Origin: Centroberyx gerrardi | Lineage: Eukaryota > Chordata > Actinopteri > Beryciformes > Berycidae | DNA: 64,000 bases | Direction: 5' to 3' | NCBI RefSeq assembly: GCF_048128805.1 | Contig: NC_136020.1 | Location: 13,741,239-13,805,238, forward strand | In this document: positions 49,013 to 60,800 of the stretch, one piece after another | Numbering within the stretch: the first letter of the stretch is position 1 | How the letters are laid out: every line of letters begins with the position of its first letter | Position numbers and translations under genes: made by a program | The notes under the pieces: model-generated | Databases searched by the model: none | Seen by the model: the letters and a program-made list of their open reading frames with translations, nothing else | Told to the model about the DNA's origin: nothing

Positions 49013-50369
49013 CACACACTCTTTGAGTACCTTTCAGAGGCAGTTGCAACTCAGTTCTTCTTTACACACCTCACAGGAAAAGAGGACCATTGTGCTTTGC
49101 ATTTGTGCCAGTCTCCTGCTCACAGTTACTGTGGTCCCGTACACCGACCAGGCAGCGGACTTCCCTGTGAACCCACACCAGAGATGGGACGCTAAAGGAC
49201 CCTACACTGAATCTGGCACCCCCACCTCCTGCCCCATGAAGCTGAGACCCTCTGGCCAGTGCGGGGGCTCCGGGGCCGAGCCAGAGGAGGGCGAGGACTG
49301 CCCCTACCAGCTCACCCTGCCTCCCCTCACCATCCAGCTGCCCAAGCAGTTCAGGCTGCTGGAGAAGACAATGAAGGAGCTGCAGAACCTGAAGGAGACG
49401 GTCAACAAGCTCAAGAGCGGATGCCTGGAGTGCCGCGGGGGACGGGGCACCGGAGCGTTCGGACAGCAGCAAGCTGACCAGGGACAGACACAGGTCCAGA
49501 GGGACAGCAGGGAGATGGTGGACCAGGACCTGGGACAGGAGCTGCAAGGCGGGTCCAGCCGAGAGGAAAGGGGAGATGGGATGGACACTGGAGCCGCAGA
49601 GGCTGGTCCTGGACCGGGACAAGGTTCTATTATGGGGAAAATTCCACCGAGCCCGAGCACTATGCAGGAGATGCAAGTAAGAGGCACAGCTCAGCAACAT
49701 TTGAAGGAAGGCAATTCAGACACTCTCAGAGAAACGGCACTCCTCTGTTGCCTGTTTCTCCCTCTCCTCTCTTTTCTTCACTCTCCTTCACACTCTCCTT
49801 TACTCCTCTGCTCTCGCCCTAACTTTCCCTCTCTCTCCCTGTCTCTGCGTCTCTCTCTTCACTCCTCCTTCCTGGCGTCTCTCTCTCTCTCCTTCTGTGT
49901 CTCTCTTCCTCTTGAGGTCATGCTCTTGAGCGTTCATTCCAGCGTAAAACAACTAACTCTCATTATCTCTTGCCAACAACACAAGATGTTGCAATGTAGG
50001 CGGCTTTCCTAACATTAGTCACGGATGGTACACAGGGTCAGAAACACTTGTCTTTGTACATCAATCTGTCATGTTGAGCTCAAGAACCAGCAAATTATTC
50101 CACCGCAAGTTAAGAAACCGAGCCTGACGGTGTCTGTGAGTCCAAAAGAAACAGAAGTAGAAGTCTGAGGTGTTGTTACCAAGGAAATAGTCAAAAATCA
50201 GATAAGACCTCTCCAGTTCTACTACATGGGTGTGAACCATTTTGTAATTGCTGTGTAAATAATGTTTACCAGACAAAATAGGCTATAAGTATATATATAT
50301 CAAATACGATCCAAATAGTATCCACACTACTATCCACAAATGCATATTTAGATATGGGTTGTGGTGATG

Positions 50370-50470
50370 GATCACTGGCAACTAGTGATGCGTGGGTCAA
50401 TCCAAAACCCACGGGTCCCGCAGGTTTGAAAAAAACCTGACCCGCGCAAAGCTACTGGCAACCAAACATC
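50370..50470. repeat. Short palindromic dispersed-repeat fragment
   Basis: ACTAGTGATGCGTGGGTCAA and CACGGGTCCCGCAGGTTTG are followed by AAAAACCTGACCCGCG, giving inverted CGGGTC/GACCCG motifs around an A-run. It resembles a common fish DNA-repeat end. It lies in the gap between fgl2 exon 1 and the decayed domain pieces. Confidence 0.4.
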
Positions 50471-51404
50471 AACAGCTAGTCACACGTGCAAGGTTTTAGA
50501 AACCAGAGGCAAGGCTCATTAAGCTACAGACCACAGTTCAAATAAACAATGTTTATACTCTTTGGACTGTTTGGAAAAGGCATCTGAGGACAAACCCCTT
50601 TTCTAAGAAGCGGCATCAACCGTTTTCTGTTATAACATCTAACAGATTCTAAATTCTAATAGATTCTAAGTTCTTTCTTCCTCTTATCCCATCTATTGAG
50701 TGTTCCAAGTTTTAAAAATACAATACTTGAATAACATGCAGCCGATGAAACACAGACACACAGTACACAGACATTTTGAGCCAATGTGCATAGGCATTTA
50801 AACCAACAGCTAGAACAAATAGTATTTTTGGCAAGATGCTTTTGTTCCTTACAGCTCACTATGTTATCAACATTGATTTCACCCCCTTTGCCAATTCCCA
50901 TCCCTGCTGCAAGCAATGATCTCCATTTCCACTGCTACAAAACTTATTGGAGCCTTAAGGTGAAAGGAATAGCAATAAATGTTACTGTTCAGCTACATTA
51001 CCTCAATGATAAACACAATTAGACCCCTACATTGTCAGGAACTGCTTGTCTGCAATGTGGAAACACACAACCTCCTAAAGGTAGGGTGCTGCTGTCTGAT
51101 GAGCTTGTTTCCATCAAAACTAACACCGAAATTCCATTTAGGGTTTTATGATGGGGAACACGCCATACTATCAAAAAAAAAAAAAAAAAGGCAAAACTTC
51201 CTGCCATTTGTATGTAGGGCTAGAGAGGCTCAAATGCCGGATAGGTAGAAAAGCGTGGAGTTCAATTAGGCCCGTCAAGACGTTATACCGTAGGCAGTCT
51301 TGCATGCTGACATTCTTTCTACACTTTGTTTTAGTGCAGTGCCAGTACCATAGCTGGATTCCAATTTTACCTCCTTTCTCTATTCTCCTCCATGCTCCTG
51401 TAAG

Positions 51405-51690
51405 GATGAGTTCTATCTGGGAAATGACCATGTCCACTTGCTAACCAAGTCATGAGATATATTATAACCTCGCACTCAAAAACCTCTTTCTTATTGCCCT
51501 GCTCTCCCCCTGCATCTACTCTTCCTTTCTTCTCCTCCCCTGTAGGAATAAATAAATTCTGTCTGGGTAACAACTGTATCCACTTGCTAATCAAGTCCAA
51601 GGATATGGTCCATTTTTATAATCTCTCCCACTCCCCCCCCCCCAATGAGTTCCTACGCTACCGGCTTTTTGTGTGCGTGTGTGTGTGTGA
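51405..51690 (+). pseudogene. Tandem decayed copies of an fgl2 fibrinogen-domain exon
   Basis: 51406-51453 reads DEFYLGNDHVHLLTKS followed by TGA. About 145 bases later 51552-51611 reads KFCLGNNCIHLLIKSKDMV. At 51645-51675 NEFLRYRLFV follows after a deletion and a C-run. These match the FGL2 phrases (R/S)EFWLGNDKIHLLTKSK and ANEFLKYRLHV. Each copy is preceded by a CTCCTGTA(A)G acceptor-like string. Frameshifts and stops show neither copy is usable. Confidence 0.75.
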
Positions 51691-52383
51691 TGAAATATTC
51701 ATAGAGGACAGTGAGGTTTTATGGTCCCTCCCTTGAGAAAGGTTTAACTTTGCTATATTTCATTGAATGGAAGTTAGCACCAGGAGGGAATTCAGTAAAT
51801 GAGAAATTTATGCAAATCAGATATTTTTATTCTCTCTCGTTTTAGGAAGTAGCTCTAATCTTTACTCAAGCATTTCTAAAACAGCAACATTTTCTCTGTT
51901 CGGGATGTCTTGTCTAATGTGCATCAATATGGGTGAATACTTTGATATGACAAAAGATTGAAGATTTCAGCACTGAAGTGTAGCCAACATTTGTGTGCTG
52001 CCACAGCAGGCCGAGTTAGACAACTACACCTGATATATTGATATAATTGTGATGATTATCATTGCAGTGGGACCGTCGGGAACGCCATCAGTTTCAACAG
52101 GCACTTCAACCACGACCAGAAGTTCTTCACCACGCCTGACCGCGACAATGATATGTACCCCTCCGGAAACTGCGGCGCCTACTACAGTTCTGGCTGGTGG
52201 TTTGATGCCTGCATGTCCGCCAACCTCAATGGGAAGTACTATCACAAGAGGTACAAGGGAGTGAGGAATGGGATCTTCTGGGGCACCTGGCACAACATGT
52301 CGACAGAGTACTACCCTACCAACTACAGGCAGGCCTTCAAGACAGTCAAGATGATGATAAGGCCCAAGAACTACGCTCCTTAA

Positions 52384-54270
52384 GAGGACAGGAAGAAACA
52401 CATGATTAGACATGGACAGATGGACAGACAGACAGATAGATGGACAGAAAAAAACACAGACACACAAACACAGACAGACAGACAGAGATGGAAGTACAGG
52501 TGGGCATAGGCATGCATACACATGCACATAGTCATGCAAGTGCACATACACACACACACACATACATGTACTCACACTGAAAAAGACTATAAGCCCCAAA
52601 GACAGTTTGAATGCAGTAATAATAAAAACAATTGTGAAAAAAATCAACAGAGATATTACTTCTTCCACTGTAGTTAAGTGTGGCCTTCAAAATGTTGGAT
52701 TAAAATGATGATAATAAAGGACCATGGACTATGGATAATGATGGACTAATAAAAAACCACACACGCTGTGTAAAGGCCAACCTCCTTCAAGGGCCATGAT
52801 ATTACACAGAAGGTTACAATGAGAGATTTTCCACTATTTCTCTGACATTTCTGCACTTTCTGTCCCACTGCCTCCTGCTATATAAGCTCCTGAGACAACT
52901 GAGAGACAGTACAGCACGCAGTAGCACTAAAATCTAATGAGCTATCATTTTCTCCGCTCTAACAATACAAAACATCCCAGTATCAAGATGCAGCCTAAAA
53001 TGGATATCTATTGGGTCTTGCCAAGTACATTCTGTGTTACTGATGGAACAGACACATGGTTTGGAAAATTCAGCCATGGAGCTAGCACTGCTGGAAGTGA
53101 AAACTACGCTGTTCAAACAGTTTTCCACCTATAGCTCGGAGTAAACTGAACTACTGCACATCTCACAATGTCACCCACCAGTTTCCAGATGTAAAAAAAA
53201 CATGATCCCTGACACATCACTTGTACAATACTGCTGCCTAATGTTAGAAAATTGTATAGCATCAGTTAATCCATCTATACACACTGTGAATGGGAAAGAT
53301 GGGAAGGAAAGGTTTCAGCTAAAGGACATGTACAGTATTTATTTTATTTTGTGGGGAAGGTTGGTTTTATATAACTAATATATGGGCTCATACAATGACT
53401 AATGATGATTATTGACATTTGAGGTATTTCAGCAATGATAAAGAATGTGTAGTATTGGGACCCTTCATGGGTAATTATGTGTGTACATTTAGAGCTTTGT
53501 GTGTGTACATGATTGAGCTTTTCTTTCATTCATCTTCAACTATTCCAAAAAAGATGCACTTACTTTTTATATCAAAACATGAATAAAGCTCCAACTACAT
53601 GGCTGTGTACATTGCTGTTTCCGATCCCCTTTCCACATCTTATTATAGTGGATGCACCGATATATCAGCAGACCATCGGTATTAAAAAGCAATATTGGTA
53701 ATGGTCCAATATTATTTTTACTCAAGTTCAAGTTCCTGACAAGTTTATTAATCCCTACGGGCAATTGCATATGACAGCTCGCAGCATTGACTAAAAAAAA
53801 AAAAAAGGGGGGGTGGGGGGGGGGGGGGCGGGCAGCTCTGTGTGACCCCCTAGCTCTGTTAATAAATAACAATAGATAAATAGATGTAGGCTAATGCACA
53901 CAAAAAAAAGTGCTATAAGCCATTGAGCAGCCGGACGACAGCAGGTAAGGCATACCGACGCCCTGATGGCAACAGTGAAAATTCACATGCCAAGATGTGC
54001 TCTGAAAGAACATTGGACAGATGAGTCAGCACACCTACTATGGCTAGACACAGAATGACCATGAAAGGACCTACCACATATTGATGAAACAATCAAAACC
54101 CATCCATGTTTTAAAAGCCCATCAATCAGCACAACCCAAATAAGATTTTCAGATTATCCCCCTCCCCCTCACCTCTAACTCCACTCTGGCACAATCCAGT
54201 GTTCAAGATGAATAACAAACGGATCTCATTTCCGATCTGGAAACATAATGGAATAACCCATCTCAATAAC
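52384..54270. other. fgl2 3' UTR and intergenic sequence
   Basis: GACA-rich repeats follow the stop (52430-52500), with AATAAA at 52621-52626 and again near 52710. LINE-like 3'-end phrases (GTTTATTAATCCCTACGGGC at 53738) and a GATGCACCGATATATC repeat fragment at 53651 lie beside an A-run/G-run at 53793-53828. No additional gene is supported. Confidence 0.45.
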
Positions 54271-54755
54271 CCATGTCACAGAAGACCTCAAAGGTCCCGT
54301 TACGGGCATCAGGCGTCACACGATACACACCGTTCTTCCTCTCCTCCAACACACTGTACTCTGAACAGTCCCTTGGAGCTAAGATGACTAGAGGGGGAGA
54401 GAGAGAAACACAGAATAGAGGAGAAAAGAGGACAAATTAAAGGGAATACTTCTGAATAATATTGTTCAATAATCTTTTCACAATCCTCTAGCATATTTCT
54501 CTGTGCCAGCAACATGTTGTAATCCAAATAGTCCCTGAGGGTGAGGATGACTGGAGAAAAGGAAGGGAAAAGAAAATAAGATAAGTTGGAGGGAAATACA
54601 GCGGTAGTCATTGTAGAAGTCCCCATTCATGCATTTATCCTGCATGCAGACAATTCTTTCTTTAGTGTTGTACGGTACAATCAAATGTGTACATTGTAAC
54701 AGAAATGCTCCCCAACATGTTGTCCAAGCAGTGCCTGGTGGCTAGGATGACTAAA
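54271..54755 (-). pseudogene. Three tandem copies of the first fgl2 fibrinogen-domain exon, inverted
   Basis: On the minus strand, 54371-54271 encodes DCSEYSVLEERKNGVYRVTP and on to FEVFCDMG, with an acceptor (AGCTCCAAG) and a possible donor (ATGG|GTTATT). This is the FGL2 domain start (family phrase DCSDYY...YRVTPD...FEVYCDM). Two more copies lie upstream on that strand with the same intron end (AGTCATCCT/CTTAGC or CACC...AG). The one from 54534 reads DYLDYNMLLAQRN and the one from 54734 reads HCLDNMLGS; both are decayed. They are opposite in orientation to the + strand fgl2 exons and therefore cannot join them. Confidence 0.78.
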
Positions 54756-55679
54756 GAAAGGGAGAAACAGAGAGAGACGAAAAGAGACAGAAGATTGGGT
54801 AACATTGTGATCCTCTTCCAAGATGTTTGGGAAAAAAACAAGATATGTTGAAAGCATGTATACGATTCCTAAACTTCAAAATCTGGAAGTTTAAATAAAG
54901 CATTTAGAAAAGAGAGAGAAGTTGGAAAGAAATACCGAAAGTTGGAAAGAAATAACGAGGAAAAGGAGGGACACTAAGAATGAGAGAAAGCGAGAGAGAG
55001 GATGAAGGCCGCTGTCAGAGGATGAAAGTCAGTGACCTTGTCCCCCATGTAGCACTACAGGCCCACTTCACACAACTCCACTGCTTTCTTAGATCCTTTC
55101 CCCCATCTCTTTTCATACCTGCCCACTTATTTCCCTAACTCATGCTCCTGTCCCCTGTGTCGCACGGCAGGCCACTGTATAGAGCTCCGCTGCGTATTGG
55201 CCCAACCCAGACCAAGGTCCAAATGCCCTTGTCACTTAGCATTTGGGAAGTGAAAGGAACAGACTCGTCAAAACGTGGGAAAGTGTAAAATTGGATTAGA
55301 GAGGCGTACCCCCTCCTTGCAGGTTCGAGACCCGGGGCCTAAATCATCCTGACACTGGGCGCGGAGCATGTGGAGCCCCTCCTGAGTTGTTTGACACCTG
55401 ACTACAGTTTAGTCATACTGTTAAATCTGTTCAGTGGTTTGGTAGATTACAATAGAGTAAGGGTAGGGGTACCCATACTGAATGAACAGGGTCAGTCTTC
55501 GGTTTTCAGTTTTCATGGTACTACCTAGCTCCATTATAGCAAGGTCAGTCTTAGGTTTTCCTCCCTGATGATTAAGTGAGGAGGAGTTGTAACTAGAGTG
55601 GGAAAATGTATGCACACAAAAATAAAAGCATCTTAAAATAAAACCACCTGACATGTCTCTAGTATATATATTTGCTGTC
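54756..55679. other. Non-coding interval within the inverted fgl2 copy
   Basis: GA-rich sequence (54770-55020) is followed by two diverged tandem ~105-bp units (about 55035-55095 and 55141-55200). They share a TGTCCCC-TGT-GC(A)C...CAGGCC...CTCC(A/G)CTGC pattern. I cannot assign these units to any fgl2 exon with confidence. Confidence 0.4.
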
Positions 55680-56216
55680 CCAGGTCTTGGTCCACCATCT
55701 CCCTGCTGTCCCTCTGGATCTGTGTCTGTGTCAGCTTGCTGCTGTCCGAACGCTCCTAGTGCCTAGAGTAGTGTGTGAGTGACTGTGTGTGTGTGCCTGC
55801 AGCTGCAGATTGTCTGTGAATAAAAGAGTGTGTGTGTGTGTGTGTGAATGTGTGTCCAATATGCAGTTGGTTGAAAAGTGTGTATGTGTATGAGTGCAGC
55901 CTACAGGAGAGAGAGAGCGCAGGGGAACTGCCGCTGCCTCAGATAGCTGTGTCATTAATATCAGGACCGAGAGAGGGAGGGAGGAAGAGAGAGAGAGATG
56001 GGAGAGAGAGAGGGAGAGAGAGGGAGGGTGCCGAGTTAGAGAGGATGGGAGGGGCGGCACTGTATTGCGTAATGCTAAATACCATATCAGCAGCATTGTG
56101 AAAAACGAGAGAGATACAGACAGAGATTATGGGAGGGAGGGGGGAAGAAAGAGAAAGGGGAGAGGGAGAGGGGGAGGAAAGGAGAGAGAGAAAGAGGGAG
56201 GGATGTGGGCAGAGTA
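55680..56216 (-). pseudogene. Inverted partial copy of fgl2 promoter and exon 1
   Basis: 56216-55757 on the minus strand matches 48584-49012 on the plus strand. It continues without gap into 55752-55680, which matches 49450-49538 inside exon 1 (GAGCGTTCGGACAGCAGCAA, GACAGCAGGGAGATGGTGGA). The 437 bases between these blocks, which encode the signal segment and the first cysteines, are deleted. The junction falls at a shared GGCAC. The copy cannot encode the protein. Confidence 0.88.
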
Positions 56217-57856
56217 GGTAGGTCCTTTAGTTGCCCTGCCTGCAGTCAGTGCATGTGTGTTGTCCAGCCTTACGCTCAAGTCAGCTCACTTCCCTGAAGA
56301 GAGAAATGACTCAGTACACAGGAACTACCAACTCTCCTGACGTTACAGCAATGTTTTTTCATGCTTTGTTGTTTTGTATATTTGGCTGTCCGCAGAATTT
56401 AAAGGCCCCATCCACCTGACCCAATTCATATTCCAAAGCCTTACTGAAAACACTCCCGCTCAAAGTGTAATGTATGATCAATGCCACTAGTCATAGTTCC
56501 ACTGCAAATTAGTTTCAGGTGGGCAGCAGGGGGAATTAGGGAGGGTTCGTTTCAATTCATAGGAAGCTGTTCTTAAATTTTTCCTTGTCAAATTAATAAG
56601 CAGAAGAATAATATGATACTTCATTGATCCCCATAGGAATTTTTATATATATATACATACATTTTTTTGTACACCCCTTTAGCAGATTTGTTCACTTGTC
56701 TTTAAGATAAATACAATTTTGAGACTCAATACTTGAATGAAGAAGGGGGTTTTTATATGCTGCTGTCTTTAAACATTCTCATCAAAATTCCATAAATTAG
56801 TCACAGGAGGCGAAGCTGGCTGAATCTCAGACAGATTTGAATGCAGCCTCCCAGCGGCATGAGTACAACGTAATTACACTGGGGTTTTATGCTTCATTAT
56901 ATTTTATATTAGTTCTTTAAATATCTCTCCCACTGGTGTACAACTCTTTTTTTTCCTTGAGTGTATCATATGAACTGACATGGTGGATTTAGTTACAGAT
57001 TATGGGTGTGATATATTCTGAAACGTCATTAGCATTTTAGCCTGTGGTGCAGGTCCTGTTCTCTCTCAGATAAGTGACTCAATATCGACCCAGCTTGGAT
57101 AAGAATGGCAACACTTTAACAATGATTTTTAAACTTTATTTCACTTTGGGCAATAGGACTACCAGTGGTTTGTGTCTGGCAATCATGGTCTGCTGACTCC
57201 ACCTAATGGTGGTTAGTGGACACTACATAAACCAAACACAGCCACAAGTCTCATACATGGCACAAATCAAGGAATTTTGCACACCTGCTTGTAAAAAAAC
57301 ACAATTTTACAGAGAGGTCACACCTATAAAGAAAGCTGAAATGAATTGTTTCTTACTCAGGATGTGTTAAACAAATCCTCCCCTGCTCCAACTGCTTCTG
57401 CTGATCCCATCTTGTCTGTAAATGTTTTTTTACTGCGCCACACTTCTGCTGTCACCACACGGCATGTTTCTTTTTCATTGTTTGATCATTCACTTGCCAA
57501 ATGAAGTGTGAACAAAAGTGTGCTATTAAGGCATCTAAATATATTTCATACTGGCCCACTTTCATTGGTGCTGGCAGGGTTATATGTTGGTTTCTGCATG
57601 CTGCTCTCCAACTCAAACAGGACCACAGTATTCTGCTCAGTATTCAAATTGAATCACAACTATCAAGACTGTATCACAACTATTGCAGGGCCAGTAGAGG
57701 TATAGTATAGTACTGGTGAGTTAGAAAAGAGTTGTTTACTTTCCCAGTAAACAAAAAAAGTAATTATTCATTATTAAGTTTACACAAATACAACAGAAAT
57801 AGTCTACTACTCTTGAAAATGATGGCGAAAAAAAACCACACCTTGACACCTGACCA
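56217..57856. other. Intergenic between the fgl2 region and pus7l
   Basis: No gene seen. A LINE-tail-like phrase (TTCATTGATCCCCATAGGAA) lies at 56620. On the minus strand an AATAAA (57135-57140) could polyadenylate pus7l about 720 bases after its stop. Confidence 0.4.
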
Positions 57857-60800
57857 CTAGGGGTCACACTTCATGATCTCTCTGAGGCAGACGGTGGCAT
57901 AGCAGGAAGTGTCCAGGTCAAAGTTCAAGGTGAGAGTGAGCGAGTCCGAGTCCTGCTTCATCTCTAATGCCATGCCATTCAGCTGCCCCTCAGTTTTTCT
58001 CCCCCCTCTACTGCTGTCTGCCATAACCTCTCCTCCTCCCTCCCCAGCTGTTGTGCTGCTCTGTAGCTGCTGTTTGAGGTTGCGTGGGAAGGCCAGCAGG
58101 GGGCGGTAGCAGCCAGGCAGGTTGAGTTTGAGGGCGCCGACTCTGAAGCGGCAGTTTTCCAGCCCGTCTCTGGCCAGTCTCTCCTGGTACCAAGTCCCCA
58201 CGGCGTTCTCTGGGTACCTGACAGTGTTGCCTGGCATGGGCAGTAATACCTGCCGTAGATTACAAACAAACACTTAGGCTCATAAAAACATACATTATTA
58301 GGGGTCCAAGCATGTAGTGCTGGAACCCTATTGTTTTTGCTGGAATTGTTGTTCTTTCTTTCTTTCTTTCTTTCTCTCTCTCCACTAAAAATATCTGCAG
58401 CTCAGAAATCGTAAGTCCTACAGCAACCATATTTGGCAGGTGGGCTCCTAGGGCCCCCCACTACTCAGGCAAGGCGGCCCACACACATTGGCCAGATGGT
58501 GGCACTGGACTGAAAATTCTTGTGTACATAGATTCTTTGGAAGGTGCCGAGTCCAACCCATATATCACTTTAAAAGTGCAGCATATTGTATTGTCCGCCA
58601 TTTTGAATTATTTAAGAAACACTTTTTTTCCCTCTGGGTAGTTGAGGCATTTTGTGATGTCACACTGCCATACCTTGGCTTGTGCTGAAACATCGTCCCT
58701 GAATACAGTTATAATATTCTTTCTGAGGCTTTTAATACGGGTTGGACTATCACCTATGACCAATCACGTGTCCCTTTGGTTTGTTTCCTCATTACAGCAC
58801 ACCAAAGTGGAAGTTGGCAGTGGTTAAGCTCAGGGTTTTGTGACACAAGGTTGTGAGTTCAAGTCCCTGATAAATTCTGACCATTTTGAAGTTTCATGAA
58901 AAGTAAATCAACACTAAATCACACAGTGCAGAAAACTCAAAGCAGGTGTTTGACATCATCAATGACAAAATACCTGATTGGCATCACTGACTGGGGTGAG
59001 GCCAGATGTTTCGCAGACAGAGCAGTGCAGCAGCAGTTTTCTGGCCCATGTGACTTGTTTTATTTGTTAATGGAGAGCACTACAATGTTCTATAAAGTGA
59101 TTAGCACTGTCAATCTGTCAATCATAGGCTGCAGTATCACAATACTTCTCCCTTTAGGTAGTTTCTCCTCAGTAAACCTGTAACAGGCACTTGGCTCAGT
59201 AGGTAAAGCATCAGCCTTTCATGTGGAAGGTTGTGGGATCAAATCCAGACTTGTCCTTTCCGAAGTCGTTAGTCGTCAAGAACAAGTAATAGAAAGTTTG
59301 GCCGTTGTGAATAACTTCAACAATGTGGTTGCAATGAGAAGATTAACTTGACAGAAGTCACGGGCCAACACAAAAGATGGTGTTAAGCCATAACAAATAG
59401 CCTGCATGTCCGATCTTCACAACCTGTCAGTTGTGTGTCTTTGTACCTTCTGTAATGTTTTGTCAATCTGTCTGTCTTTTCAAATTGTGCATGGACCCCG
59501 CAATTGCCGCTTGCGGCTATATTTATTATTATTGTTGTTATTATCAGTAGTAGTAGTAATAGTAGTAGAATTAGTAGTAGTAGTAGAAGTAGTTGTAGTA
59601 GTAGAAATAGAAGTAGTAGTAGTCGTACTAGTAATAGCAGCAGTACTGGTAGTAGCAGTAGTGGTAGTAGTAGTAGTAGTAGTGGTAGCAGCAGTAGCCG
59701 TAGCAGTAGTAGTAGTAGTAGTAATAGTAATAGCAGTAGTAGTATTTCTCTAGTGCATACCTGTCCCAGTGTGTAGACTCCCTCTTGTTCTTCTTGGCCC
59801 GTCACCACATGGATCTAGAAAAGTAAAGGTCCATCTGAGATCTGCCACTCATTTAAAGGCTTAAGACCTTCCTTTTTTCTCAGGCATTTGGTTAAGGGTA
59901 TGAGTGTGTGTGTGAGAGAGTGTGTGTTTGTATACATGTCTAAATGATGCACTTTGTTACTTTCATTTTGAATGTGCAGCACATTAAGTTTACATCTGTA
60001 TGAAATGTGCTATATAAATAAAATTTGATTTGATTTGATCTCAGTAAATCAACAGGGTGGTTGCAGGGTGACAAAGTGGCCTAATGGTTAGAGAGACTGT
60101 CCTGTAACCAAAAGGTCACAGGTTTGATCCCAGCAAAAGCCAGTATGCCCATGAACTGTTGAAGTGTCCTTGAGCAAAACACTGAACTCCTGCCTGCTCA
60201 CTCAGCTACATGCCCAAAATCCAAATGTAATTTAAATGTCGTTTTCAGTGTTTACGCTGCAATTTAACAGTAAATGGTAGAACGGTAGAAGAGTGACAGC
60301 TTGTAGTATACATATCAATACACAACATGCTAGTTACAGCAATAAACTGACTGTTCAGGACCGGGAATTTCAGTTTTCGGGGAGCAACGGTAAAACAGTG
60401 AAAATGCAGGTGAGAGGCAGGAGGTCAGTTGATTCTATTCTAATAAATAATTTATTTGCTTTTCACACCATACCATAGTGCTTTTCGCACTACAGCTGAA
60501 ATGTCAGTGCATAAAATGAATGTCACAACAAATGTAAGGAGTGTGCAACTATTTGTTTTTCTAGATTCTGTCCTATCTTACCTGAGGCAAGCTGGATTCC
60601 CCGGTGCCCTCTGGTTTGTTTTGCCCTGCCTGCCTCCACACCAGGTCTCCTTGCCTGGCTCTGTGGCCCAGAGTAGACAATCTGTGTGCCACCGCCTCGT
60701 TCCACACTCTGACAACCACAAACATTTGATTTTTGGTTGGTTAATGGTTAGTAGAATATTCAAACTTACAAGCAAAGTACTTGGCTGGCAGCTGGTATTA

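Larger units (their letters stand above)
49023..52383 (+). pseudogene. fgl2: Fibrinogen-like 2 (fgl2), structurally broken copy
   Basis: FGL2 is a secreted or membrane fibrinogen-like protein with immune-regulatory and prothrombinase roles. Exon 1 (frame open from 49008 to the donor CAA|GTAAGA at 49676/49677) encodes a hydrophobic signal-like segment (TIVLCICASLLLTVTVV), the family signature CPYQLTLPPLTIQLPKQF, and a coiled coil with SGCLEC cysteines. The last exon (52068-52383) encodes the end of the fibrinogen domain: FFTTPDRDNDMYPSGNCG with the calcium-site aspartates, SSGWWFDACMSANLNGKYYH, NGIFWGTW, MMIRPK and TAA. AATAAA follows at 52621. Between them about 130 fibrinogen-domain residues are missing as intact exons; only decayed, tandemly repeated pieces remain at 51405-51690. 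No in-frame ATG lies between the stop at 49005-49007 and the conserved signal segment, so the start codon is lost or lies in an unseen upstream exon (a usable acceptor, CCTCACAG, ends at 49076). The terminal exons are well preserved, so recent breakage or misassembly is as likely as an old pseudogene. Confidence 0.72.

Noticed and set aside
48701..49026. Frame starting MLLIWYLAL, signal-peptide-like and present in both inverted copies
   Set aside because: Most of it is CT/CA repeat, no donor joins it to fgl2 exon 1, and similarity between copies is explained by the duplication.
49071..49700. Minus-strand 209-residue frame
   Set aside because: Antisense shadow of fgl2 exon 1.
52934..53134. 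Opposed 64-65-residue frames
   Set aside because: No motif, no splice sites, not part of fgl2 or ccdc146.
59185..59255. Possible tRNA gene (GGCACTTGGCTCAGTAGG...)
   Set aside because: Acceptor and anticodon stems do not pair properly; more likely a tRNA-like head within a repeat.
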